From IMG/VR virus record IMGVR_UViG_3300043774_000656, positions 59,305 to 123,304 of that record: a stretch of DNA of 64,000 nt; one strand, given 5' to 3'. Positions 8,746 to 16,778 of the stretch are shown here, piece by piece. This DNA comes from a virus. Made by a program: the position numbers and the translations under genes. Below the pieces are notes generated by a model that made no database searches, had not been told where the DNA came from, and was given only the letters and a program-made list of their open reading frames with translations. Positions within the stretch are counted from its first letter, which is position 1; each line of letters begins with the position of its first letter.

Positions 8746-8973
8746 TTACTGGAGCAAACGGTTTACGTATGAGCCTGGATTAGCTAAAGGTGGTTGAGTA
8801 TCGGATGACGATAGGATATCGGCATTAGAACCCTTTATTCTTCTTTTCAATCTGCGTTTCGGTGTCATCGGAAAGATGTTATCATTCTTGCTAACATTTC
8901 CTACACCTTCAGTACCTGTATTAAGTATACCTAAACCCTCATTTACAAATTGTGAAAACGATAAAAGTTTCAT
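8746..8973 (-). CDS. small protein with capsid-targeting-like tag
   Basis: Starts MKLLSFSQFVNEGLG: the FVNE-G end fits the T4-type head-protease site seen in six other proteins here. The rest (about 60 aa) is basic (PKRRLKRRIKG), suited to DNA neutralisation inside a capsid. Overlaps the following gene by 4 nt (ATGA). Packaging is inferred. Confidence 0.7.
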   Translation of the reverse strand: MKLLSFSQFVNEGLGILNTGTEGVGNVSKNDNIFPMTPKRRLKRRIKGSNADILSSSDTQPPLANPGSYVNRLLQ

Positions 8974-9197
8974 GGGATGATTACTGCTTTTTCATAAGGT
9001 ATTGTGCCGCCTTTTACCCTAAAGCTTTTCTTTACACCACCGATATTTCCGCCGCAATTGCAACTGCCAGTGGTAAAAACACCATATTGATCATATATTT
9101 CACCAACCCTGAACATAACTCCCCTAGGCGTTTTATGATTCTTAATAATCTTTATTCTACCTGAAGGTTTTCTAGTTACCGTATTGATACCGTTCAT
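8970..9197 (-). CDS. small hypothetical protein (75 aa)
   Basis: Basic, beta-rich protein with a Cys pair in GSCNCGGNIGG. Coupled by short overlaps to tagged genes on both sides. Not recognised. Confidence 0.65.
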   Translation of the reverse strand: MNGINTVTRKPSGRIKIIKNHKTPRGVMFRVGEIYDQYGVFTTGSCNCGGNIGGVKKSFRVKGGTIPYEKAVIIP

Positions 9198-9478
9198 TAG
9201 TCCTTTTTGCTTTCTGCCTTCTTTTCAAGGTTCTTTAATTGGATATCTGCAGCAATAGAATCTGTACCTGCTTCGGCCTTTTTATGAATAAGCTTTGCTT
9301 TGGTTACCTCGTCCTGTTTAACACCATCCTTATTCTCTACTTTGTCCAAGGCTTCTTTAGCTTTAGCTTCAGACTGCTTAGCAGTCTTTAATTTATCAGC
9401 CATGTCTTTTTGCTTCTTGCGCTCTTCAGCTGCATCAGAAGCTTCAAATAAAAATTGACCAAAGTTTTTATAGTTCAT
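9197..9478 (-). CDS. Lys/Ala-rich coiled-coil protein with capsid-targeting-like tag
   Basis: The reading frame is open to 9517, but the likely start is the internal ATG at 9478, giving MNYKNFGQFLFEASDAA, which is the tag pattern (FLFE then A). An upstream start would bury the tag behind 13 residues. The body is a Lys/Ala/Glu helix (KLKTAKQSEAKAKEALDKVE), like an internal head protein. The start overlaps the end of the membrane-protein gene by 11 nt. Confidence 0.7.
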   Translation of the reverse strand: MNYKNFGQFLFEASDAAEERKKQKDMADKLKTAKQSEAKAKEALDKVENKDGVKQDEVTKAKLIHKKAEAGTDSIAADIQLKNLEKKAESKKD

Positions 9479-9726
9479 CTTTCTTAAGTTTTTTACGAGA
9501 GTAGAAATAAAGCCCAAAGAATAATCCCGACAGGCAGTAAAAAATAGCGTCCGTAATCCAGTATGAGCCTGTCAGGTCCATAACCATTTTGAATGCTGCA
9601 TCGAATCCAAAAGGGTTGAAAAATGTTGCAAAGATTAAGTAGAGCGTTGGTCTGTCTATCTTCTTTAGTGCAACTGTCGCCTTCGTCCTGTTCTTTAAGT
9701 TCACAATTTACTGTGCTGCTTTCCAT
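9468..9726 (-). CDS. small membrane protein with apparent +1 frameshift
   Basis: A two-helix membrane protein (LIFATFFNPFGFDAAF and AIFYCLSGLFFGLYFY) is encoded in the frame ending at 9468, but in that frame only a GTG at 9704 can start it. The best ATG (9726, 10 nt after the previous stop) is in another frame and codes an acidic leader MESSTVNCELKEQDEG. The two would join by a +1 shift in about 9660-9704. Either a programmed shift, a base error, or a GTG start with a spurious ATG. Confidence 0.55.
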
Positions 9727-9735
9727 GTTTTTATT

Positions 9736-10023
9736 TTATTTGTCGCCACTTAACTTACGTCTGGTTTCCATGTTTCTTTTTACCAAAGCGGTTTCACCAT
9801 TTGCAAAGTCCTGATAAGGGAGCGACTTGTCCTCTACTGAATGTGGGGTTGGATATAAATAATCAACCTTCTTTGTGGCAGACTGTCCAATCTTTTTATC
9901 CCAATACTCTTTAAACTGGAGAACACTACCTCTAAAATATCTGATATCTTCTAGGTTAGGGTCCTGTTCAGCACTGGGTTGTACAGCCTTCTCAAATACA
10001 GCATATGACTCTATGAATTTCAT
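9736..10023 (-). CDS. hypothetical protein with divergent tag-like N-terminus (95 aa)
   Basis: Starts MKFIESYAVFEKAVQ, related in spacing to the capsid tag (MK-F-x3-Y-x2-FE-x-A) but without the L/I/V-x-E site, so tag status is doubtful. Contains Tyr/Phe-rich FRGSVLQFKEYWDKK. Same operon as the tagged small genes. Confidence 0.68.
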   Translation of the reverse strand: MKFIESYAVFEKAVQPSAEQDPNLEDIRYFRGSVLQFKEYWDKKIGQSATKKVDYLYPTPHSVEDKSLPYQDFANGETALVKRNMETRRKLSGDK

Positions 10024-10061
10024 ATGGTATATATTAGGGCCACCACAGATGGCCCTAATTG

Positions 10062-10934
10062 TTAGATCTTTTTACCGCAAGTTGCACAGAACTTCCAAGT
10101 GGCCTTAAATTTAGTACCACAGTCTGTACAGTAATGTGCTACAGCAGCTTGCTTTTTGATATCCTGTGAATAGATCTTCTTCTGACTGATAGGTAAAATC
10201 TTGATCTTAGTTCTAGAACAGGGTATAGATTCAAATTCCATATTAACCTCTACAAAACTTTGATCGCTTTTTGAACCTTCGGCAATGCGGCCAGTTTCAG
10301 TAAGCCTTTCTTTGTATGACTGATCTGTAACTATGTTATTAGACACGCTGTTATCAAATGAAAGATACGCATCAGATGCTGTAGAGTAAAAATTAAGATT
10401 GTCTGATGTGGTGATAGTACCATCAAACATACCGCCGGTGTTCATGCTACCGCCTGTGTTTACAATACCACCTATGTTGTATAAACCATTCTGCCAGGTA
10501 CCTGCTCTCCAGCCAGCACCACTATCATGATAATAATTACCTGTAGAAGGATTGATATAGGTATAAATCTTTTTACTAAAGAACTCTACTTCTACAGATC
10601 CATTATTTTCAATAGCTTCCTGTACTTCTTTTGAGCTACCGACCTGATAAGTCTCAAATTTGAAACGATTGTTTTTGTCAAGATATCTTTCAAGCCAGAT
10701 TCTTTCACCCGGTCTAACTATAATACCAGACTGGCTAATGTTTTGACCATTAAGTTTAATAACAGCCAAGGCTTCTACTTTACTTGGATTGAATAATTCG
10801 ATCTCGAACTCTTGACCATCTTCGAGATAAACATTACCGTCATATTGTTTAAGACGGTTCTTTTTTGTGCTGATGTTAGCATATGGTTGTTTACCAAACC
10901 CCCATGTGCCGTTTGTGTTTGTAATGTACGACAT
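10062..10934 (-). CDS. probable virion protein with C-terminal zinc ribbon
   Basis: 290 aa. The N-terminal half is beta-rich (YLEDGQEFEIEL, IIVRPGERIWLER), a low-complexity Gly/Thr/Asn stretch lies near 155-185, and the C-terminus is a zinc ribbon, CTDCG ... CATCGKKI. It begins MSYITNTNGTW, much like MSYTYTDKIKF of the structural protein at 16779-18002. Placed before the tail cluster; a structural role is inferred. Confidence 0.7.
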   Translation of the reverse strand: MSYITNTNGTWGFGKQPYANISTKKNRLKQYDGNVYLEDGQEFEIELFNPSKVEALAVIKLNGQNISQSGIIVRPGERIWLERYLDKNNRFKFETYQVGSSKEVQEAIENNGSVEVEFFSKKIYTYINPSTGNYYHDSGAGWRAGTWQNGLYNIGGIVNTGGSMNTGGMFDGTITTSDNLNFYSTASDAYLSFDNSVSNNIVTDQSYKERLTETGRIAEGSKSDQSFVEVNMEFESIPCSRTKIKILPISQKKIYSQDIKKQAAVAHYCTDCGTKFKATWKFCATCGKKI

Positions 10935-11046
10935 ACTTCTTTACTTTATTTTAGTTTAGCGGTTACTAATCTCTTTGTCCTTTCGAACTCTCGGCTATCT
11001 GTGGTAGCCCGAGACCAATAACACGAAGTTACAAATTATATATCAA
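10935..11046. other. intergenic spacer with hairpin
   Basis: Between thyA and the zinc-ribbon virion gene. Holds an imperfect hairpin at 10990-11013 (CTCGGCTA against TAGCCCGAG, one bulge) with no U-run after it. It may be an mRNA processing or 5' leader structure; no gene seen. Confidence 0.4.
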
Positions 11047-12165
11047 TTATACCGCGATCGGTACATTCTTAAAGTTAGCATGGCAACCATAACCTACAAT
11101 CTCAAAATCATCATAGCTATAGTGTGTTACATTAGCTCTCTTATTCTTGATTACAAGCTTAGGTAAGTTCTCGTACGGCTCTCTTTTAATCTGTTCTTTC
11201 GCGAAGTCTAAGTGATTGTTGTATAAGTGAACATCGCCAAGTGAACAGATAAGCTTATCTGGCTCCATGTTTACAACATCTGCTAGTAAATGTAAAAGCA
11301 GGGCATAAGATGATATGTTAAATGGAAGACCGAGAAATGTATCAACACTTCTCTGGTTCCACATGAGAGATATGCCTCTTTCTGGTACACCAAGTTCGGT
11401 TAATACTCTATGACATTCCTTTTTACTTAAATTACCAATAGGAAAATCTAACACATCAAATGTTGGTAGTTTTTCCCATGCCTTTATGCGTTCAGTTATG
11501 TTTAGTTTTCTGGTATAAACCTGGAAGCCATAGTGACAAGGAGGCAAAGCCATCTGATCAACTTGTGCTACATTCCAGGCATTAACCATAAGTCTTCTGC
11601 TATCAGGATTGTTTTTAAGATCATCCACAAGTTTATTGATCTGATTGATGCCCTCAAAGTAAACAGGGCCTCCTGTCATTGTTTGATGTCTTCTCCCTGC
11701 TTCTCCGCCCCAGTCAACCCATTGTTTTCCATACACAGGTCCTAAGTCACCAAACTGTTTAGCAAAATGTTCATCTAGAACTATAGCCTCATTAAATTCT
11801 TGAATAGTCATCATTCTGGTGATATTCAAATTAGGATCATCGATGTGATACCTATAATCAGGCTCTTCTAGTTGAGAAGCATAATCATAATAGTTCTGAT
11901 AGGGCCATTCTGACCAGATAGTTACACCTTCTTTTACCAGGCTTCTAATGTTTGTCTCACCTCTTAAAAACCAAAGTAGTTCATGTGCAACCGACTTAAA
12001 GTGAACCTTCTTTGTAGTAAGAAGCGGAAAACCTTCAGACATGTCAAATTCAAGTTGTCGACCAAATACTGATACTGTGCCAGTACCTGTTCTGTCTTCC
12101 TTTGAAACGCCATTGTTCATTATATCTGCGATCAGATCGAGATACTTTTTATCTAGACTATTCAT
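11047..12165 (-). CDS. thyA: thymidylate synthase
   Basis: Methylates dUMP to dTMP with methylene-tetrahydrofolate. N-terminal EDRTGTGT phosphate-binding loop, nucleophile Cys210 in ALPPCHYGFQ, RRLMVNAWN, and the family's LGLPFNISSYALL and LGDVHLYNNH. At 372 aa it is about 100 residues longer than E. coli ThyA (264): one insert lies around 90-135 and another of about 45 aa right after the Cys loop (KLNITERIKAWEK...). Such inserts occur in other ThyA lineages. Supports phage DNA synthesis. Confidence 0.97.
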   Translation of the reverse strand: MNSLDKKYLDLIADIMNNGVSKEDRTGTGTVSVFGRQLEFDMSEGFPLLTTKKVHFKSVAHELLWFLRGETNIRSLVKEGVTIWSEWPYQNYYDYASQLEEPDYRYHIDDPNLNITRMMTIQEFNEAIVLDEHFAKQFGDLGPVYGKQWVDWGGEAGRRHQTMTGGPVYFEGINQINKLVDDLKNNPDSRRLMVNAWNVAQVDQMALPPCHYGFQVYTRKLNITERIKAWEKLPTFDVLDFPIGNLSKKECHRVLTELGVPERGISLMWNQRSVDTFLGLPFNISSYALLLHLLADVVNMEPDKLICSLGDVHLYNNHLDFAKEQIKREPYENLPKLVIKNKRANVTHYSYDDFEIVGYGCHANFKNVPIAV

Positions 12166-12352
12166 TTGAAAAAAGTTTTGTAAGTTCTATAGAGTTACCC
12201 TCACCTACAAGTTTAACCACTTCAGATGAAAATTCATCTTCACAAAAGACAGCATCAGGTTTTGTTACATAGACAGTGATACCTTCTATGCCTCTTGCTT
12301 TGAAAACTTGTAAAAGAGATTTTTGATTAAGAATACGTTTATTGAAGCCCAT
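12158..12352 (-). CDS. small hypothetical protein (64 aa)
   Basis: Unrecognised 64-aa protein, its stop overlapping the thyA start by 8 nt, so translationally coupled to it. Confidence 0.65.
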   Translation of the reverse strand: MGFNKRILNQKSLLQVFKARGIEGITVYVTKPDAVFCEDEFSSEVVKLVGEGNSIELTKLFSNE

Positions 12353-12382
12353 ATTAAATAGTACGGCTTAAATCGAAATAGT

Positions 12383-12835
12383 TTAACGAACGTTGGTAAA
12401 ATAAATGTATGGAAAAAAGTTCTCCATTTGCTGTCTGAAATCATCAGTCTTGATTGCAACTTCAGGCTCTTTGATCGAACCGGTTGGATCATCATCTATA
12501 AGTTCTTGCCAGTACTTAACCTTAAATGAATCTGGCTCAGTTTCATTTTTACATAAGAAGTACTCATACCTGTCTCTCTTATTAGAGCTGTCAAGCATGA
12601 TGTGATGTATTTCATTATTGTATTGACGCATCCTCTCATCGTCAAGATCATAAAAGATACCAACCTTTTTTAAGACCCAGCCTATACCGTTTCTGTTAAT
12701 GATAGAAATATAGGCCAGCTTACCCTTATCCCAGTCGGTTGCATAGTAGTCTATCTGATGGCCATTTGCATCAATAGATCCATAGTTACCTGAAGCCTCA
12801 AGTAGAAATTCGCCAAAGTTTTTAATGCTTCTCAT
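12383..12835 (-). CDS. protein with capsid-targeting-like tag (150 aa)
   Basis: Begins MRSIKNFGEFLLEASGN: FLLE then A is the best match here to the T4 I/L-x-E cleavage rule, and the following residues change abruptly to a globular, Tyr/Asp-rich domain of unknown fold. Overlaps the PAP2 gene by 14 nt. If packaged, the cleaved 130-residue domain would be injected with the DNA. Confidence 0.72.
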   Translation of the reverse strand: MRSIKNFGEFLLEASGNYGSIDANGHQIDYYATDWDKGKLAYISIINRNGIGWVLKKVGIFYDLDDERMRQYNNEIHHIMLDSSNKRDRYEYFLCKNETEPDSFKVKYWQELIDDDPTGSIKEPEVAIKTDDFRQQMENFFPYIYFTNVR

Positions 12836-13553
12836 GTTCTAGATATTTATCAAGGAAGCCATTGTCGACTAATTCCCTTGTAAGCATTTTAGATATTATA
12901 GAATCGCTTGGATAGTGCACTCCGCCTTTTATTCGACTCATTGTAATCTTTTCTGCCATATCAACCAGCTGCATTGCCTTTTCAGGATATCTTTTGGCTA
13001 AAAGAAAAGCTACATTATACGAGTCAAAAGCGTGACCACTAGGATATGCTGGACTGTTAGCATCGGTTGCAAGATATGGGTACAGGTTAATAGCATACTG
13101 ATATGCTAACTGTAAAGGTCTAGGTCTCTGGTAATGATACTTAAGTAAAAATACAATACTGTCTGTTTCAATAAAGAACCTGTGAATCTCATCTCTGCTA
13201 ATACCGGGTATATTCAATTCCTTTAAGTATTCATGCCAGACTTTAGCATGATCTTTTTCACAGGCAGTAATAAACCCTTTGTCTTCATCGGTCAGAGCAT
13301 CCTGTAAAGAGATCATATAGTCTATTTCAGCTTTAGCAACTCTTTCACCTCCTTCAATGAAGCTTTGCCATGGCATACTATAATACTTATTAAGTACACC
13401 GCTCTTTATTATGGCGTCACATAGCTCATTAGGTTTAAGCATGGTCCCCATTTGATAAAGGGTTGGATTACCATAGACAAAGCCTGTACGTGTTGCCATA
13501 GGTTTAGGAACACTCATGGATTTCATTGCTTGTCTAAAGGCATTTGCTATCAT
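12822..13553 (-). CDS. PAP2/vanadium-haloperoxidase family phosphatase
   Basis: Acid-phosphatase fold. All three motif blocks are present: KYHYQRPRP at 138-146 (K-x6-RP), YPSGHAF with PSGH at 171-174, and SRIKGGVHYPSD at 206-217 with the nucleophile His213 and Asp217. No signal peptide and no clear transmembrane segments, so it is a soluble class A-like enzyme. Substrate unknown (nucleotide or sugar phosphate possible). Rare among phage genes; sits between thyA and the tail genes. Confidence 0.85.
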   Translation of the reverse strand: MIANAFRQAMKSMSVPKPMATRTGFVYGNPTLYQMGTMLKPNELCDAIIKSGVLNKYYSMPWQSFIEGGERVAKAEIDYMISLQDALTDEDKGFITACEKDHAKVWHEYLKELNIPGISRDEIHRFFIETDSIVFLLKYHYQRPRPLQLAYQYAINLYPYLATDANSPAYPSGHAFDSYNVAFLLAKRYPEKAMQLVDMAEKITMSRIKGGVHYPSDSIISKMLTRELVDNGFLDKYLEHEKH

Positions 13554-13556
13554 GGG

Positions 13557-13787
13557 TTATGTATCTTGAATTTTGAATTTATATTTTTCATGTTCAGGTA
13601 TATCTACCTGTTCAAGTTCAAGAATCCAAAGAAATTCACCAGAACTTATGTTTTCTATCTCATAGTTAGTGATATAATATTGGCCGGATAAGTCATCCTG
13701 CATCGGGTTAAAAATACCCCAGTCTGAATACATCTTTCCATGATATTCAGTATACTGTTCATTTGTAATGTAAGCTATCTTTATCAT
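13557..13787 (-). CDS. small hypothetical protein (76 aa)
   Basis: Unrecognised acidic, Tyr-rich protein. Its start overlaps the stop of the tail gene behind it by 4 nt. Confidence 0.65.
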   Translation of the reverse strand: MIKIAYITNEQYTEYHGKMYSDWGIFNPMQDDLSGQYYITNYEIENISSGEFLWILELEQVDIPEHEKYKFKIQDT

Positions 13788-15304
13788 GCTCTACCTAAAA
13801 GTATTTGATATTGTTGAACTATATTGTTAAAGTCGGTAGGTTCAGTACCTGTTAAAGCTGTCGATCCCCATGCAGCTAAAGCCTGTCTTCTTAAACCGCC
13901 ATTTGCGGCATTTGTAGAGAATAGATAAGGAGCTGTGGTCGAGTTATTAGAACCTGAAGTGGGCGTGAGAACGATTGATCCATTCCTGTAAAGAGGTGAG
14001 GGCTGGCTTAAACCGGGTATATTTACCAGCCAGAAACCCGTGGTAGTTGTATTTGCGGCGTTAATATTTGTAGCTCCTCCGAAAGGACGAATAAGCAAGC
14101 TAGATCCATTAGTTGCCTGAAAATCCATCCTGTTTGTTGTACCAAACCAGTCATAACCGTTAGTAGTGTTTTGCTCATTGATATAAACACACATAAAGGC
14201 CTGAGTCCAGCCTAATGTAGTCCATGTGGTCGTGACCGGCGTGAGAGCGAATGAACTTGTTGTCTGCGGATCCATGCCAGACAAAGTATGTGTAAAAGAA
14301 CCGGAAAGACCTAGAGAAGCTAGCTGTACAACATCTCTGATTTGAGTTGCAGCATTAGTTCCTACCATAGGAAAAAGATATTGTAACTTACTAAAGATCG
14401 TAGTGTTTCTAAGATTTGTAATTAAATAATCCAGGCTGTTCTGTTGATTAGAATCAACGTTAGCGAAACCTACAGTATTCAAAAATCTATTAGTGTATAT
14501 GTCAAAATTCGGATTGATGGTATAGAGCTGTCTACCTAAAAGCTCTTGATATTGTTCTATTATTTCTTCAAGGATGATCGCCTCTGCTGTTGTATAGGCC
14601 TGTGATACAAAGGCTAACCTCATATTATTAATTTCAACTGAGGCTGATCTTGAAAGTTGTATAATCCATGAGCCTGATGATACCGTACTTCTTGTGAAGT
14701 TTGCATAAACGAATTGATTCCTAAACGAATAAGCGCTAGTGCCAGTAGATGTACTTGCAAATTGTAAACCAGGTATACCCGTGGCAAAAAAAGTGCCACC
14801 ACCACCGCCGCCTGCTATTCTAACACTATTTCCACCGAGTAAAAATGATGGACCTGAGGAGAGAATAGTATTACCGAAAGTAATAATACCACTGGGATTC
14901 CAGGTTCCATAATACGCAAATGATAGATTAGTAACGTCTACATTAGAATCAAGAAATCCGGTAGTTGCGTTAGCATTAGCAGATGGGGTACCTGATATAC
15001 CGTTAGAATCATGCACAAATGAACCTGTAAAAGTTATAGCGTATAGCGAAGGATCAATGAGATTAAAACGATGTGACGTTGAGTTACCTCCGATAAACGG
15101 ATATAAAACATGAAACCTGTTCCAGAACCCATTTTCTTTAAGTGCGGTTACTAAATAATTTAAGGCAATTATCTGTGCAGGATCTGTAATGTTAGCATAT
15201 GCCGATGAAACAAAGGTCTGCACAGCAGGATCAACACCTCCTGACCAGCCTCTCTGCCTATCTGTAATACTGGGTAATCTTCTATCTGATGTAGTGTGTA
15301 ACAT
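13784..15304 (-). CDS. duplicated lectin-like tail/virion protein (506 aa)
   Basis: Two repeats of about 240 aa: each has an N-terminal helix block (LNYLVTALKENGFWNRFHVL; LDYLITNLRNTTIFSKLQYL), then 'YPF-[IM]-[VG]-G-N/T', a beta-rich jelly-roll-like domain with GSF-x-H, and a closing helix (EEIIEQYQELLGRQ; NNIVQQYQILLGRA). The middle is Thr/Ser/Asn/Gly-rich. Beta-sandwich adhesin or tail-tip decoration is the likely role. Joined by a TAATG overlap to the next virion gene. Confidence 0.78.
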   Translation of the reverse strand: MLHTTSDRRLPSITDRQRGWSGGVDPAVQTFVSSAYANITDPAQIIALNYLVTALKENGFWNRFHVLYPFIGGNSTSHRFNLIDPSLYAITFTGSFVHDSNGISGTPSANANATTGFLDSNVDVTNLSFAYYGTWNPSGIITFGNTILSSGPSFLLGGNSVRIAGGGGGGTFFATGIPGLQFASTSTGTSAYSFRNQFVYANFTRSTVSSGSWIIQLSRSASVEINNMRLAFVSQAYTTAEAIILEEIIEQYQELLGRQLYTINPNFDIYTNRFLNTVGFANVDSNQQNSLDYLITNLRNTTIFSKLQYLFPMVGTNAATQIRDVVQLASLGLSGSFTHTLSGMDPQTTSSFALTPVTTTWTTLGWTQAFMCVYINEQNTTNGYDWFGTTNRMDFQATNGSSLLIRPFGGATNINAANTTTTGFWLVNIPGLSQPSPLYRNGSIVLTPTSGSNNSTTAPYLFSTNAANGGLRRQALAAWGSTALTGTEPTDFNNIVQQYQILLGRA

Positions 15305-15744
15305 TAGAAATCTCTTTTCATTATCATAAACGTCATAGTACCTGATGTCAGAGCGCTATTCATTTTAGCTCTAAGCTTCCATCCATTCGGGAGAAGAACA
15401 TAATAATTTTGATCTCTGTCTAGATAACGAACAAAAATGTTATTGTTATCCACTGCTTGTATTAAGCGATATGGATTTGGTGCACTTGCTGAAGTACCCT
15501 GATTAGCTGCAACACCTGCAGTACTTAAAAGTGATTTAATTGGCACGTCATTAGAACCATCAGAAAGGTATATCGTAATTGGTACCTGAGAGCCCTCTGT
15601 GCTGGTTATAAAAACCTCATATACCCAAGAGTCATCGGCTGATGCTGATACTAAATCTTTGGTTGATGTACTGTCAGCACTGGTAAAAGTGACCAGTGTG
15701 TAATTTTGATTTGCTAAAAAGTAAGCTGTTGTATTCTTTGCCAT
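15304..15744 (-). CDS. probable virion protein (146 aa)
   Basis: Beta-rich, Thr/Ser/Asn-rich protein without Cys, lying between the lectin-like and collagen-like genes. Composition and place support a structural role; no family recognised. Confidence 0.65.
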   Translation of the reverse strand: MAKNTTAYFLANQNYTLVTFTSADSTSTKDLVSASADDSWVYEVFITSTEGSQVPITIYLSDGSNDVPIKSLLSTAGVAANQGTSASAPNPYRLIQAVDNNNIFVRYLDRDQNYYVLLPNGWKLRAKMNSALTSGTMTFMIMKRDF

Positions 15745-15757
15745 ATTCTATATTTTA

Positions 15758-16774
15758 TTATCCTGGAAATGAACCCATAAATGAAAGAGGGGTATTGTTT
15801 CCGCTTGAACCACTTGAACCACTTGAACCTGAAGAACCATCTGTGCCAGATGTACCGCTTGAACCAGAAACTCCAGTCCCACCTGATGTACCACTTGAGC
15901 CAGAAACTCCTATTGCACCAGACGTACCTGAAGAACCATCTGTGCCAGATGTACCACTTGAGCCAGAAACTCCAGTCCCACCTGATGTACCTGAAGAACC
16001 ATCTGTGCCAGATGTACCACTTGAGCCGGATGCACCTGTTGCTCCTGACGTACCTGAAGAACCGTCTGTGCCGGATGTACCAGAGCTACCTGATGAACCA
16101 CTACTACCACTTGAACCAGACGAGCTCGATGAACCACTGCTACCACTTGTGCCGTTTGCTCCTGATGTACTTACCTGTACACCTATAAGTATTATAAGAT
16201 CAGTGTTATTTGGAAAATTTGTACTACCGACACCATTAGATGATATCAATGTGACAGGATAAGTCCAGTAATTATTAGGAACTGTAGTCGGTGTGCCATT
16301 TACTTTCCAGATCTGATAATCCACAGAGTTATTTCTATCTTGAATTATTATCTGCTGGTTGATTTGAATAAGACCTAAAATTACATCTATATCCTGGTTG
16401 TTTTGGTCAAGATGATCTATACTAATGCTAGTAGAGTTTATCTGCGTCGCATTATTCCAGATGATATTTCCAGCACCTGGGTCGCCTGACTGTATAGTAG
16501 TTTCAGCAGCATAATCAAATAAACTTGAAGATGCACCGTTTATACCACTGGTACCGTTTATACCACTTGTGCCTGAAGTACCGGCAACACCGCTGGTTCC
16601 TGAACTACCTGCAGTACCTGAGCTACCTGCAGTGCCTGAAGGTCCAACTGGACCTGGTGCACCAGGTGAGCCTAGAGTTTGCCAGGCAGATCCATTCCAT
16701 TCCCAGGACTCTCCTGTAGGAAGTGTGTATATCTGTCCGATACTTAACGGCGGTGGTGGAAAACTTATTGGCAT
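15758..16774 (-). CDS. collagen-like fibre protein 1 (338 aa)
   Basis: N-terminus MPISFPPPPLSIGQIY and WEWNGSAWQ (carbohydrate-binding-like), a first short G-x-y block (about 35-80), a globular beta domain (about 85-205), then over 100 residues of G-x-y triplets rich in GTSG and GSSG. Triplet repeats of this type form trimeric triple helices in phage fibres. Pro is scarce, so stability would come from Thr/Ser. The codon repeats also open long mirror ORFs on the plus strand, which are not genes. Confidence 0.88.
   Translation of the reverse strand: MPISFPPPPLSIGQIYTLPTGESWEWNGSAWQTLGSPGAPGPVGPSGTAGSSGTAGSSGTSGVAGTSGTSGINGTSGINGASSSLFDYAAETTIQSGDPGAGNIIWNNATQINSTSISIDHLDQNNQDIDVILGLIQINQQIIIQDRNNSVDYQIWKVNGTPTTVPNNYWTYPVTLISSNGVGSTNFPNNTDLIILIGVQVSTSGANGTSGSSGSSSSSGSSGSSGSSGSSGTSGTDGSSGTSGATGASGSSGTSGTDGSSGTSGGTGVSGSSGTSGTDGSSGTSGAIGVSGSSGTSGGTGVSGSSGTSGTDGSSGSSGSSGSSGNNTPLSFMGSFPG
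15787..16147. repeat. collagen-like codon repeat
   Basis: Degenerate 9-nt repeats (gly-thr/ser-ser codons; plus-strand look CCAGATGTACC etc.) covering the C-terminal triplet region of collagen-like protein 1. Prone to slippage and to copy-number change. Confidence 0.85.
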
Positions 16775-16778
16775 ATTT

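Noticed and set aside
9736-10023. Counting MKFIESYAVFEKA as an eighth capsid tag
   Set aside because: Hydrophobic spacing is alike but the I/L/V-x-E cut site is missing.
15696-16262. Long plus-strand ORF opposite collagen-like protein 1 (Pro/Glu/Val repeats)
   Set aside because: A mirror of the repeat codons on the minus strand; the G-x-y frame with start and spacing fits the virion operon, this one does not.
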